From Noviherbaspirillum_A sp047237965 (lineage in GTDB: Bacteria > Pseudomonadota > Gammaproteobacteria > Burkholderiales > Burkholderiaceae_D), in the NCBI RefSeq assembly GCF_047237965.1, contig NZ_JBDFLX010000002.1, forward strand, positions 248,001 through 312,000: a stretch of 64,000 nucleotides of DNA, read 5' to 3'. The notes beneath the pieces are model-generated. The model worked only from the letters and a program-made list of their open reading frames with translations, was not told where the DNA came from and made no database searches. The translations under genes were made by a program, and so were the position numbers. This document shows, piece by piece, positions 1 through 8,481 of the stretch (its first letter is position 1; each line of letters starts with the position of its first letter).

Positions 1-874
1 GGGTATTGACTTCCAGGAAGTAGAACGCGTGGGTGCGGGCGTCCATCACGAATTCCACGGTCCCGGCGCTGCGGTAGCTCACGGCCGAAGCCAGCTTCAC
101 CGCCATCGCATGCAGTTCCTGCCTCACAGCCTCCGGCAGATTCGGCGCCGGGGTTTCCTCCAGCACCTTCTGGTTGCGCCGCTGCAGCGAGCAGTCGCGT
201 TCACCTAAAGCGATCACATGGCCGCGGCCATCGCCGAAGACCTGCACCTCGATATGGCGCGCCGCCTCGATATAACGCTCCAGGAACACGCCGGCATCGG
301 AGAAGTTGGCCTGGGCCATGCGCCGCACCGACTCGAAGGCCTGCTCCAGTTCCTGCTGCGAACGGCACATCTGCATGCCGATGCCGCCGCCGCCGGCGCT
401 GCTCTTCAACATCACCGGATAGCCGATGCGGGCAGCGGCGGCAAGCGCTTCCCCGATGCCGGCCAGCAGGCCCGTGCCCGGCAGCAGCGGCAGGCCGTTG
501 TCCTCGGCCAGCGCACGCGCGGTGTGCTTGAGGCCAAACACCCGCATCTGCTGCGGCGTCGGGCCGAGAAAGGCGATGCCGGCCGCCTCGCAGGCTTCGG
601 CGAAGGCGGCATTCTCGGACAGGAAGCCATAGCCGGGATGGATGGCGGTGGCGCCGGTGGCCAGCGCGGCATCGATCAGACGCGCGGCCTGCAGGTAGCT
701 CTGCGCGGCCGGCGCCGGGCCGATGGCCACGGCTTCATCGGCCTGGGTCACATGCAGGGCGTCGGCGTCGGCGTCGGAATAGACGGCGACCGCGCCGACC
801 TCCATGCGCTTCAGGGTGCGGATGATGCGGCAGGCGATGGCGCCGCGGTTGGCGATCAGGACTTTGGCTGGCAT
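1..874 (-). CDS. Guanidine/urea carboxylase, biotin carboxylase part (partial, runs off left edge)
   Basis: The minus-strand frame opens at the ATG at 874 and stays open to the window edge, giving about 291 residues. The start MPAKVLIANRGAIACRII is the typical opening of a biotin carboxylase N-domain. A glycine-rich ATP-grasp loop (SSAGGGGIGMQ) lies near residue 160, and the conserved stretch ERDCSLQRRNQKVLEE follows near residue 230. The family carboxylates urea or guanidine using ATP, bicarbonate and biotin. The two DUF1989 genes upstream and the guanidine-I riboswitch at the head of the operon favour guanidine as substrate, with carboxyguanidine passed to the deiminase. The carboxyltransferase and biotin domains should lie beyond the left edge, and probably allophanate hydrolase after them. 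The residues that separate guanidine from urea enzymes are not in this fragment, so the substrate call rests on context. Confidence 0.92.
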   Translation of the reverse strand, partial: MPAKVLIANRGAIACRIIRTLKRMEVGAVAVYSDADADALHVTQADEAVAIGPAPAAQSYLQAARLIDAALATGATAIHPGYGFLSENAAFAEACEAAGIAFLGPTPQQMRVFGLKHTARALAEDNGLPLLPGTGLLAGIGEALAAAARIGYPVMLKSSAGGGGIGMQMCRSQQELEQAFESVRRMAQANFSDAGVFLERYIEAARHIEVQVFGDGRGHVIALGERDCSLQRRNQKVLEETPAPNLPEAVRQELHAMAVKLASAVSYRSAGTVEFVMDARTHAFYFLEVNT

Positions 875-958
875 GGTGAACTCTGTGATTCATTGCGGGT
901 CGTCCCGCGGTGTGACGGGGCGTCGCGGGTCGTCCCGCGCGCCGGTGCCGGCGTTCGT

Positions 959-1615
959 TCAGGCTGGCAGCGGGTCCCAGATCAGGTAGCGCACCGCGGT
1001 CGGGTTGTAGCCGTTGCACGGATTGTTGAGCTGCGGGCAGTTCGACACCAGCACCAGCAGGTCCATCTCGGCGCGCATCTCGACATACTTGCCGGGCGCC
1101 GAGATGCCGTCCTCGAAGGTCAGCCGGCCTTCCGGCGTGACCGGCACGTTCATGAAGAAATTGATGTTGGAGACCACGTCGCGCTTGTCCAGGCCGCGCG
1201 CGTCCTGGCCCAGCGCCAGCAGGTAGTTGTCGCGGCAGCTGTGCATGAAGCGCTTCTCGATGGCATAGCGCACCGTGTTGCTTTCGGAGGCGCAGGCGCC
1301 GCCCAGCGTGTCGTGGCGGCCGCAGGTGTCGGCGGTGATGGTAAGCATGGGCCGGCCGGCCGATGACATCAGCGTCGAGCCAGCGCCGAGATACAGCCTG
1401 CCTCCTGCCGCGATGGTGCGGGTGAGGCTGTAACGCTCGGACGGATCGGCCGCGCTGTAGAAGATGGTGTCGACCGCCTGGTTGCCTTCGAGGTCGACGA
1501 TGCGCAGCACCTGGCCGGCCTTGAGTTCCATCAGCCAGGGTTCGCCGGCCGGATGGATCATGTCGGCCGCGGCCAGTGCCGGGTCCAGCGTGCTTTCAGT
1601 CAGTGTGGCTTGCAT
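959..1615 (-). CDS. cgdB: Carboxyguanidine deiminase subunit-type DUF1989 protein (former urea carboxylase-associated protein 2)
   Basis: This 218-residue protein belongs to the DUF1989 family, long annotated as urea carboxylase-associated. Members next to carboxylases have been shown to form the heteromeric carboxyguanidine deiminase CgdAB, which turns carboxyguanidine into allophanate. Visible family signatures are LRIVDLEGNQAVDTIFY near residue 40, the TADTCGRHDTLGGAC segment near 95 with metal or catalytic Cys, Asp and His candidates, and RDVVSNINFFMNVPV near 145. The start is supported by an AAGGA ribosome site about 8 bases upstream. It lies between its paralogue at 1665-2447 and the carboxylase. 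The A/B letter is assigned by gene order only. Confidence 0.85.
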   Translation of the reverse strand: MQATLTESTLDPALAAADMIHPAGEPWLMELKAGQVLRIVDLEGNQAVDTIFYSAADPSERYSLTRTIAAGGRLYLGAGSTLMSSAGRPMLTITADTCGRHDTLGGACASESNTVRYAIEKRFMHSCRDNYLLALGQDARGLDKRDVVSNINFFMNVPVTPEGRLTFEDGISAPGKYVEMRAEMDLLVLVSNCPQLNNPCNGYNPTAVRYLIWDPLPA

Positions 1616-1664
1616 GGTGTTTTCCTTGTTCTGGTATGGGCATTGGCATCATCGGGTCCGGACG

Positions 1665-2447
1665 TCACAGGAAGTACCGCTCGGTATTGATATACCCGCG
1701 CTGGTTCTCCGCACAGGCGTTGCGGCACACGTCATCCATCCCCGCCGTGCCGGAGCGCCAGCAGGACAGCCGCACCGGCTTGGGGTCATAGCGGGTCGCC
1801 GGGTCCAGCGGATGCTGGCAGGCCGACAGCACCACCAGCACATTCATCTCGCAGCGCAGGTCGATGTACTGGCCTTCGCGGCGATGGGCGGCGTCGAAGC
1901 GCAGCGCGCCGTCGGCATCCGCCACCACCTTGGAAAAGAAGTTGGCATTGGCCACCAGGTCGCGCTTGCCCATGCCCCATTTGCCCAGCTCGATCAGGCA
2001 GCCGTCCTCGCCATTGCGGAACATCGCATTGCGGTGCTCCTGGTAGCGCGCCACGCCGAAGCGCCGTTCCACCATGGCCGCGTCGGACATGCCGCACACC
2101 GTGTCATGCCAGCCGCAGCTGTCCTCGGCGATGGCGCACAGCACCCGGCCCATGTCGGAATACAGCACATGGCCGCGCGTGAGCATCGCGGTGTGCTGCG
2201 CCTTCAGGGTGTCGGGCATGTTGTAGCGTTCGCTGCGTTCCTCGAAGTTGTAGAACAGCGCCGACAGGTTGGCGCCGCCATGCAGGTCGGTGATGCGCAG
2301 CGTGTTGCCGCGCCGGACCAGGCCCGACCAGTGCGCGCCGCCCGGCATGGTTTCCTCCCACAGCAGCAGCTCGGGCGAATAGGGCGTGGAATGGGCCGGC
2401 ACGGCGGCGCGGGCCAATGCCGGCAGGGTGGAAAAGGTGGTTTGCAT
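1665..2447 (-). CDS. cgdA: Carboxyguanidine deiminase subunit-type DUF1989 protein (former urea carboxylase-associated protein 1)
   Basis: This 260-residue DUF1989 protein is the larger paralogue of the next gene in the operon. It has the parallel motifs LRITDLHGGANLSALFY, AEDSCGWHDTVCGM and RDLVANANFFSKVV in the same order. The likely role is one subunit of the cytoplasmic carboxyguanidine deiminase that follows guanidine carboxylation. Its N-terminus is longer than that of its partner, as is usual for associated protein 1. A GGGAG ribosome site lies about 9 bases before the ATG. Only 20 bases separate it from the ATPase gene upstream, so the genes are surely co-transcribed. The subunit letter is inferred from order. 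Confidence 0.85.
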   Translation of the reverse strand: MQTTFSTLPALARAAVPAHSTPYSPELLLWEETMPGGAHWSGLVRRGNTLRITDLHGGANLSALFYNFEERSERYNMPDTLKAQHTAMLTRGHVLYSDMGRVLCAIAEDSCGWHDTVCGMSDAAMVERRFGVARYQEHRNAMFRNGEDGCLIELGKWGMGKRDLVANANFFSKVVADADGALRFDAAHRREGQYIDLRCEMNVLVVLSACQHPLDPATRYDPKPVRLSCWRSGTAGMDDVCRNACAENQRGYINTERYFL

Positions 2448-2467
2448 AGGTTGAACTCCCTTGTTGT

Positions 2468-3316
2468 TCAGGCTGCGGCCTGCAGGTTCAGGCGTTCCAG
2501 CAGGTCGCCGTCGGTGGCCATGCCGGAGGTGTCGCGGATGCGCGCCAGGATCTGCTTTTTCATCGCCAGGAATTCCGGCGCATGCTTCATGTCCTGCTCG
2601 CGCCGCGCCGGCAGCGGCACGTCGTAGGTGGTGTCGATGCGGCCGGGCCGCGGCGCCATCAGCACCACCCGCTGGCCGAGATAGATCGCTTCCTCCACAT
2701 CGTGGGTGACGAAGACGATGGTGGTCTTCTCGATCCGGTGCACATGCAGGATCAGGTCATGCATCACTTCGCGGGTCTGGGCATCGAGCGCGCCGAACGG
2801 CTCGTCCATCAGCAGGATAGCGGGGCGCGACATCAGCGCCCTGGCAATCGCCACCCGCTGCTGCATGCCGCCGGAAAGCTGGTTGGGATAGGCATGGGCG
2901 GCGCTGGACAGGCCGATCAGGCGCAGCAGCGCATCGGCGCGGCCGCTGGCGGCCTCGACGTCGGCCGAGCTCATGTCGCCGCGCTTGGCGCGCAGCTTGC
3001 GGCTGAACTTGATGTTCTCCATCACCGTCAGCCAGGGATAGAGGCTGTAATGCTGGAACACCATGGCGCGGTCTGCGCCGGGTCCGTTGACGGGCTGACC
3101 GTTGCTGTCGAGTTCGCCGCTGCTGCGGTATTCCAGGCCGCCGAGAATGCGCAGCAGCGTTGACTTGCCACAGCCGGAAGCGCCCACCAGCGTAACGAAT
3201 TCATTGTCCCTGATGTCGAGATTGATGTTCTCCAGCGCCGTCACCGGCTTGCCGCCATCGAACACCTTGCCGAGATGGCGTATTTGTACCTTGTTCATCA
3301 TGTGCACCTTGTTCAT
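2468..3316 (-). CDS. ABC transporter ATP-binding protein (guanidine/nitrogen-compound uptake, NrtD/TauB-like)
   Basis: This 282-residue ATPase of the nitrate/sulfonate/taurine class has Walker A GASGCGKST (residues 45-53), a Q-loop VFQHYSLYPW, signature LSGGMQQR, Walker B ILLMDEPFGALD and the H-switch VFVTHDVEEA. It would energise the permease encoded just upstream. The chosen ATG at 3316 is two bases past the permease stop; ATGs at 3301 and 3298 are alternatives, because the sequence begins with a short repeat of MNKV. Its place between the riboswitch and the DUF1989 genes matches known guanidine operons, where this transporter is thought to import guanidine or a related compound. Confidence 0.93.
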   Translation of the reverse strand: MNKVHMMNKVQIRHLGKVFDGGKPVTALENINLDIRDNEFVTLVGASGCGKSTLLRILGGLEYRSSGELDSNGQPVNGPGADRAMVFQHYSLYPWLTVMENIKFSRKLRAKRGDMSSADVEAASGRADALLRLIGLSSAAHAYPNQLSGGMQQRVAIARALMSRPAILLMDEPFGALDAQTREVMHDLILHVHRIEKTTIVFVTHDVEEAIYLGQRVVLMAPRPGRIDTTYDVPLPARREQDMKHAPEFLAMKKQILARIRDTSGMATDGDLLERLNLQAAA

Positions 3317-3318
3317 GT

Positions 3319-4140
3319 TCAGGCCCTGGCTTGCGCCCATGGAAAGAGCCGGCGATGCAGCCAGCGGAAGCCCTGGTCCATCACCAGGCCGATCAGGCCG
3401 ATCAGGATGATGCCGGCGAAGATGGTGTCGGTCTTCAGGAAGCGCTGCGCCTTGAGGATGGAATAGCCCAGGCCGGAATTGGCGGCCACCAGTTCGGCCA
3501 CCACCAGATAGGTCCAGGCCCAGCCCATGGTCACCCGCAGGGTGTCGAGCAGCGCCGGCTTGGCCGAAGGCAGCAGCACCAGCTTGATGATTTCGTAGCG
3601 GGTCGCGCCCATGGTGTGGGCGGCCTCGATCTGGGCCCTGGGCGTGCGCCGCACGTCCTCGGCCACCATCAGCAGCATCTGGAAGAAGGTGCCGATGAAG
3701 ATCACCGAGATCTTGGCGCTTTCGTCTATGCCCACCCACAGCATGATCAGCGGAATGAAGGCGACTGCCGGCATGTAGCGAATGAAATCGGTCAGCGGCT
3801 CCAGCATCGCCGCCACCGGCCGGAACGAACCGATCAGCAAGCCCAGCGGCAGGGCCAGCACCGCCGAGAGCAGGAAGCCGGCGCTGACGCGGTAAATGGA
3901 GATGCCGGTATCGGCCAGCAGGTCGTCCTCGGTCAGCCAGGTCAGCACCCGCCTGGCGACCATGGCCGGGCTGGGCAGGAACACCGGGTCGATCAGGCCG
4001 GAGGCGGCCAGCACGCCCCACAGCAGCAGCGGCGAGAACAGGCCCAGCGCGGCAAACATCCAGTACTGGCGGCGGCCCAGGCTGCCGGCGATCGTCCAGA
4101 TGCCGGGTGGGCGTGGCGCGCGGTTGGGAGGTGCGGACAT
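3319..4140 (-). CDS. ABC transporter permease (guanidine/nitrogen-compound uptake)
   Basis: This 273-residue permease is of the SsuC/TauC type. Hydrophobic segments begin near residues 30, 95, 125, 185 and 235. The cytoplasmic EAA loop reads EAAHTMGATRYEIIKLVLLP, the docking site for the ATPase. The start at 4140 is preferred because GGAG sits 5 bases upstream (4146-4149); a TTG at 4164 in the same frame lacks such support. It is the first gene after the guanidine-I riboswitch. The periplasmic binding protein usually encoded first in such operons is absent here, so the receptor must be encoded elsewhere or be lost. Confidence 0.9.
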   Translation of the reverse strand: MSAPPNRAPRPPGIWTIAGSLGRRQYWMFAALGLFSPLLLWGVLAASGLIDPVFLPSPAMVARRVLTWLTEDDLLADTGISIYRVSAGFLLSAVLALPLGLLIGSFRPVAAMLEPLTDFIRYMPAVAFIPLIMLWVGIDESAKISVIFIGTFFQMLLMVAEDVRRTPRAQIEAAHTMGATRYEIIKLVLLPSAKPALLDTLRVTMGWAWTYLVVAELVAANSGLGYSILKAQRFLKTDTIFAGIILIGLIGLVMDQGFRWLHRRLFPWAQARA

Positions 4141-4187
4141 GATGGCTCCAGGTCGGGTTTGCAAAGGCGAGAGAGCGCGTAGGCAAC

Positions 4188-4305
4188 GCAGTTCTCCCGG
4201 GCTTTTGTCCCTCCGTGGAACCCCGCGCAGTGACAGCGTGCGGCGGGGCCGATGGCTCTCGGACCAGACACCGCGGATGCGGCCGGAACCCTAGCGATCT
4301 TGAGG
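4188..4305 (-). promoter_or_regulatory. Guanidine-I riboswitch (ykkC subtype 1)
   Basis: Read on the minus strand, the leader carries the hallmark conserved blocks of the guanidine-I aptamer in the right order: CTAGGGTTCCG (4285-4295), TCTGGTCCGAGAG, then ACGGAGGGACAAAAGC and CCCGGGAGA ending near 4190. A variable GC-rich hairpin lies between the second and third blocks. The class binds free guanidine and turns on downstream genes. The last aptamer strand GGGAGA can also pair with TCTCTC about 20 bases downstream (hairpin loop around 4170-4185), a plausible alternative structure for switching. No U-tract follows, so the mechanism may not be an intrinsic terminator. Confidence 0.94.
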
Positions 4306-4351
4306 CGTGCTTGCCTGAGGTCAGGCTGACGCGACTCTCTGCAACAGGCTT

Positions 4352-4367
4352 TGCAATAACGGTGCCA
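4352..4367 (-). promoter_or_regulatory. Sigma-54 (-24/-12) promoter of the guanidine operon
   Basis: On the minus strand the sequence is CTGGCACCGTTATTGCAAA. It matches the RpoN consensus TGGCAC-N5-TTGC, with the diagnostic GG (4366-4365) and GC (4354-4353) separated by exactly 10 bases. Transcription would start near 4342, about 40 bases before the riboswitch. A sigma-54 promoter needs an activator, and NtrC under nitrogen limitation is the obvious candidate. A half-matching NtrC-like site (GCACCA) is present near 4407-4413. Confidence 0.75.
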
Positions 4368-4656
4368 GCCTGCCAGCGCGGCGGACGCGCATGGTGTGCC
4401 TCGTCTTGGTGCGGTGAAAGTCCGAAAAATTGTTTGACGCACTTTTGTGAAGCCAGTGCCGGCAATGGCGCATCGGCATGGTGCGCTATTTACACATGCG
4501 TTCGCGTTTTATTGAATAATTTTGCACGGATAGAACCCAATATCACAGGTGGGTTAATCAATGTGTTAACTAAAAGAGATTAAATAAGTAACGCATTATG
4601 TGATGTTCAATTGGAAACTGCTTTACTGCCTAAGCTGATAATCGATCGGAGGAAAC

Positions 4657-6807
4657 ATGTCTGTTTATCCGGAAGCGGCACGAAAGGAAGCCACTTCCTT
4701 TTCCCTGAACGATATCAGTACGCTCCTGGATAAAATGTCCGATAAAGAAAAAGCTTATTCCTTGAGAGCCCGGTCATCGATACGAACGGTCGATGGAAAA
4801 CAGGAAACGGTTTATGTCTTCTTTCTGAGAAATGGCAATGAGTCGTTTTTCGAACGATTGGACAATTGGTGGAACGCGAAAGCCCAGCGTGCACTGGTGA
4901 GGCAACTCATCTGCACGGCATTGGCCGCCGCAGGCGCGCCTGCAGCATCTGGCCAGACAAGGGTGCGAACACTTGCTCAGGAAAAGGCTTTGTCGCACGT
5001 TCGGAAAATGGACAGAATGGCCCCTGAAAAAATTCAGGCGATTTTTTCCGAATGTGTTGCCGCACAAAAGGAAATGCAGGTTTTCCAAAATAAACTTTTG
5101 TCTATTTCTTCCGAAGATCGCCTGAAATTCAAGGAATGTCACCAGGGCTTTGATAGCGTGTCAGCCAGGAAGGAAATACTCCCGCCTTTCTCTTTATTGT
5201 CTCGGGAAAAATGTTTGGAGAATGACTCTGTTAAAGAGTTATTGGACGAGTCTGCATCGCATTTTGCGGATGCACTACTGAATGCATTCATGGAATTTAT
5301 TTACGCTGTCGCCGAAAACCGCCCAATGAATGAAACCGGTTTGCCTCTGGTGCTAACATTTATCGATCGGTGGAAAGCAGCACGGCAGGCGTCCGGCCAG
5401 GCAGGCTCTGCCGACCCCGCTGTGACGGAAGGAGAGCGCAGGGCAGCATGCCGGGCGGCAATCGATCTATTGATCGATCTCTGCGACAGGCTGCCCCCGG
5501 CACCGCCGCCGATGGCGTCGCAGACGCTACCCGAACGCCGCATGGCCCTTGTGCCGGCGTCATCCCAGCCGACCGCGACGGGGCCTGTTCCTCCGCCGCG
5601 CTCCGCACCCTTGCCGGTGCTGCCAGCCGGCCTGTTCCAGTCTCTCTGGGCCTGCAGCGCCGGACGCTCGGCCGGCGCTGTTCATGCCGCGTCGCAAGCC
5701 CTGATGCCCGCCGCAAGGAGGATGGTCCGCCGCGCGCCCCTTGTCGCCCCATCCGCCCCAGCCAGGCCGCCAGTCCGCACGGCGGCGACCACGCCGATCC
5801 GGCCAGCACAGTCGCCGCAGCACATTCCCTGCGACTATCAGAGCGAACTGGACATGGCCGATATCGACAGGGAAGCGGTCATCCTCATTGCCCATGAGGG
5901 CAGGCTGTTTTCACTGTCGCCGGCATGCCGTCGATGGCTGGCGGAACTGGACGGGAAACAGCATGCCGGGGAAGGGCGCTTCAGCAAGGTGCCGTATCAG
6001 GGCCAGACCGTGCTCCTGGCGCGAGCAGAGCAGGCGTCCATGCATGGGCATCTGGATGCGGCGGCAATCCGCAGGCTGGGCGAGGTGTATGACGCGGCTG
6101 TCCAGTTAGCCATTGCGCAGAACAGGCCAATCTGCCTGACCGACCTGTTCGATTATGATCCGCGCACGGCGGATCAATGCGTGGAAGCCATGCTGGCGCC
6201 GATCCGGCGCTGCTACCGGGAAGGCCGGCAGCCAGCCATCCACATCCGGGTGACTTCGTCCCGGCTGCGGGAAACCATCATCACTGCGCTCAAAGTGCTG
6301 TTGTCGACGCAGCCGGCAGAGCGGCCAGCGGTGGAAGTCATCGACTGCCTGACCGAGGCCGACCGGCAACTGCCTGGCCTGATGATGATCAGCCGCGATT
6401 CCGCCGATCCGCTGAATAGGGCTGTGGCGCGGCGCCATGCGCAGCAGGCCGGAGCGGCAAGGGCTGGCGCCGCTGCGGCGTCCCGGGTCGTGCCGCGCAA
6501 GCTGCTGGGCAGCCAGGCCCGAACGCATCTCTACTACCTTGCCCAGCCTTGCCCGCTGAAGAACGGCTTGCCGGACGGAGCGCGCATCGCAGACGAATAC
6601 ACGACCCTGTTTCACGAGGCCAGGCAACACCAGTGCATGCTCGTCACGCTCGAGGTCCTGTCGGAAACACCGGGACACGAAGGCTCTTCGGTTGCCGCCC
6701 TGTCGGCGGCCATCATGGCCGCCCGTGCCATCATCCCCGCGCTGAAGGTGCGCATCGTGACCAGGAATAAAAAGATCAGGAACAACATGCAGAAGGCCAT
6801 TCTCTAG
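4657..6807 (+). CDS. Hypothetical 716-residue protein, possible secreted effector or regulator
   Basis: I do not recognise this family. The ATG follows a strong ribosome site (GGAGGAAAC). The protein has a helical, charged N-terminal region of about 280 residues, a Pro/Ala-rich linker at about 285-395, and a C-terminal globular region with ILIAHEGRLFSLSPACRRWL near 410 and ICLTDLFDYDPRTADQCVEAML near 490. No signal peptide or membrane segment is visible. The first 700 bases are clearly more AT-rich than the neighbours, suggesting transfer of at least the N-terminal part. It is divergent from the guanidine operon across a 500-base AT-rich spacer. A TTCG-N16-TTTG arrangement at 4501-4524 resembles, with one mismatch, the hrpII box of Ralstonia-type type III genes. 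That, with the soluble modular shape, is why an effector role is suggested, weakly. Confidence 0.8.
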   Translation: MSVYPEAARKEATSFSLNDISTLLDKMSDKEKAYSLRARSSIRTVDGKQETVYVFFLRNGNESFFERLDNWWNAKAQRALVRQLICTALAAAGAPAASGQTRVRTLAQEKALSHVRKMDRMAPEKIQAIFSECVAAQKEMQVFQNKLLSISSEDRLKFKECHQGFDSVSARKEILPPFSLLSREKCLENDSVKELLDESASHFADALLNAFMEFIYAVAENRPMNETGLPLVLTFIDRWKAARQASGQAGSADPAVTEGERRAACRAAIDLLIDLCDRLPPAPPPMASQTLPERRMALVPASSQPTATGPVPPPRSAPLPVLPAGLFQSLWACSAGRSAGAVHAASQALMPAARRMVRRAPLVAPSAPARPPVRTAATTPIRPAQSPQHIPCDYQSELDMADIDREAVILIAHEGRLFSLSPACRRWLAELDGKQHAGEGRFSKVPYQGQTVLLARAEQASMHGHLDAAAIRRLGEVYDAAVQLAIAQNRPICLTDLFDYDPRTADQCVEAMLAPIRRCYREGRQPAIHIRVTSSRLRETIITALKVLLSTQPAERPAVEVIDCLTEADRQLPGLMMISRDSADPLNRAVARRHAQQAGAARAGAAAASRVVPRKLLGSQARTHLYYLAQPCPLKNGLPDGARIADEYTTLFHEARQHQCMLVTLEVLSETPGHEGSSVAALSAAIMAARAIIPALKVRIVTRNKKIRNNMQKAIL

Positions 6808-6843
6808 CCGAGAGGCTGCTGTCAGCCGGGGCAGCGCTTCCGG

Positions 6844-7365
6844 TCAGAAGCCAAAATCCTTCTTCGCCTCGCCTTGCTCTTCGCCCGCGCTGTCCCGCGT
6901 ACGCCGGCTTTCCAGCACCAGCAGATACTTGTGCACCCCGAGCACTTCCCGGATCAGGGTGACGCCGACCGCTGCATCCCGTGGGGTGAACTGGCGCACA
7001 TTGCGGCTTACGCCCGGTTCAGGCGGCAATGGCGCACCGAACACCGTGGTCACCGCCTCCTCGAAAGCCTTGAGGTTGTCCTCGCCCGTTGCCGAGCGCA
7101 GTTCCACCCGCACCAGCCTGTCGCTTTCGAAGCAATACAGCACGCCGAACAGCTGGGCCTCGCCCAGGCGCAACTCTTCCCTGCGGTTGCCATAACAGCC
7201 GGGCGGATTGCTGACAGCGATCGCGTTGGGCAGGCGCGTCACCGGATCGCCCCATTTCATGCCGCGAAAACCATCGGGCACATTGGCATGGGCCAGGCAC
7301 GCGAAAGCCTGCAGCAGGCTGCAGGCGACGATGTTACGCACAAGGTGACGATGACGGCGACGCAT
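6844..7365 (-). CDS. Hypothetical exported protein (173 residues)
   Basis: The N-terminus is a basic stretch followed by a hydrophobic segment ending in ACLAHA, a good Sec signal peptide with cleavage near residue 27. The mature part begins VPDGFRGMKWGDPVTRLP, a pattern seen in small periplasmic proteins of unknown role that contain a GFRGMKWG-type opening. Two cysteines (in PPGCYGN and VLYCFES) could form a disulfide. It converges with the 716-residue gene and is followed on the same strand by no obvious partner. Function unknown. Confidence 0.75.
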   Translation of the reverse strand: MRRRHRHLVRNIVACSLLQAFACLAHANVPDGFRGMKWGDPVTRLPNAIAVSNPPGCYGNRREELRLGEAQLFGVLYCFESDRLVRVELRSATGEDNLKAFEEAVTTVFGAPLPPEPGVSRNVRQFTPRDAAVGVTLIREVLGVHKYLLVLESRRTRDSAGEEQGEAKKDFGF

Positions 7366-7441
7366 CGGGCGTGGACTCCCCAGTCAAGCGGTCGGGGGCT
7401 GATTCTAGCACCCGCCGCCCGCCGCCTAGCCCGCCCGGGGG

Positions 7442-8341
7442 TCAGAAGCCGTAGCTGATGCTGGCCACCACCTTGTTGTCCTGCTTGATGCCGAAGCGCG
7501 TCTTGCCGGCGATGATGGCCTGCAGGCCCCAGGTCAGCGGCGTGTCCAGGATGGGCTGGGTGAAGCCCAGTATCAGGTGCCGGAAGCCGCTGGAGATCGG
7601 CGTGTTGCCGGCGTAGCAGCCATTGACGTTGAAGGCGCTGCCGCCGCCGCAACTCGTGTTGGTGAGGGTGTCGGTGGTGCCAAGGAATTTGCCTTCCTTC
7701 TTGTAGACGTAGCCGCCCAGGCTGCCCAGGAAGGTGATCCTGTACGGCAGCGCATGGGTGTAGTTCAGGGTGACGTAGGTGTCGCCCTTGTTGCCCCACA
7801 CGACATCGTTGAGCAGGGTCTGCGCCGACAGCGCAAAGTCGCCGTAGGCCAGGCCCAGCTTGGTTTCGAAGGCGTTGGCGTGCTTGCCGTTGATGTAGTA
7901 ATAGCCGGTCAGCCCGGCGGTATAGCCCAGGTCGCCGGCCTTGCCGTTGTAGCCGGCGTAGAAATCGTTCTCGACCGACTTGTCGTTCTGGAAGCCGCTG
8001 ACGATGTTGCGGTCGTCGTAAGAGCGGCCCAGCTGCTTGTACGAGTAGTTGATGCTGGAGGCAAAGTAACCGGCGTAAAACCCGCTTTCATGCACGAAGT
8101 CCAGGCCGCCCTGCAGCGCCGGGCGGTCGGACTCGGGCGCGTCGGCCACCTTGTTGCCCAGGGTGGGCAATGCGTTGCCGTACGTCGTGGTGGCGCCGCG
8201 CAGGTAGTAGCGTGACACCAGGTCGATATGGCCCGTGACCGTATAAGGCGCGGCGGGTGGGTCGGCAGGCGCATCGGCGGCGAAGGCGCTGCAGGCTGCG
8301 GTCATCGAAAATAAGGCGGCGAGGGAAATCCTGGCAGTCAT
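7442..8341 (-). CDS. TorF-family putative outer-membrane porin
   Basis: The 299-residue product has a signal peptide (MTARISLAALFSMTAACSAFA) followed by alternating aromatic/polar strands. It ends in VASISYGF, with a terminal phenylalanine typical of beta-barrel outer-membrane proteins. The segment TGHIDLVSRYYLRGATTT and the repeated YxGYF/YAGYN motifs match the TIGR02001 (gcw_chp, TorF) family of proteobacterial barrels. It probably forms a channel or structural barrel; the substrate is unknown. The ATG is preceded by AGGAG at 9 bases. It stands alone in transcription direction with the exported protein downstream. Confidence 0.85.
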   Translation of the reverse strand: MTARISLAALFSMTAACSAFAADAPADPPAAPYTVTGHIDLVSRYYLRGATTTYGNALPTLGNKVADAPESDRPALQGGLDFVHESGFYAGYFASSINYSYKQLGRSYDDRNIVSGFQNDKSVENDFYAGYNGKAGDLGYTAGLTGYYYINGKHANAFETKLGLAYGDFALSAQTLLNDVVWGNKGDTYVTLNYTHALPYRITFLGSLGGYVYKKEGKFLGTTDTLTNTSCGGGSAFNVNGCYAGNTPISSGFRHLILGFTQPILDTPLTWGLQAIIAGKTRFGIKQDNKVVASISYGF

Positions 8342-8481
8342 TGCGGTTGGCTCCTGTTGATGGATGTCTTATTGCTTCACGTCCACCTTAGCGAGATGCA
8401 TGCCATGCAATCCGCTGACGCAACAGGAATGAAAGGACGGAAAGGCAAGTTGCAGGTGCGCTGCACGCCACGCTGGTGCAT

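Noticed and set aside
4396..4413. NtrC binding site upstream of the sigma-54 promoter
   Set aside because: Only one half (GCACCA) fits; the other half matches at about three of six positions, so it is mentioned but not listed as a site.
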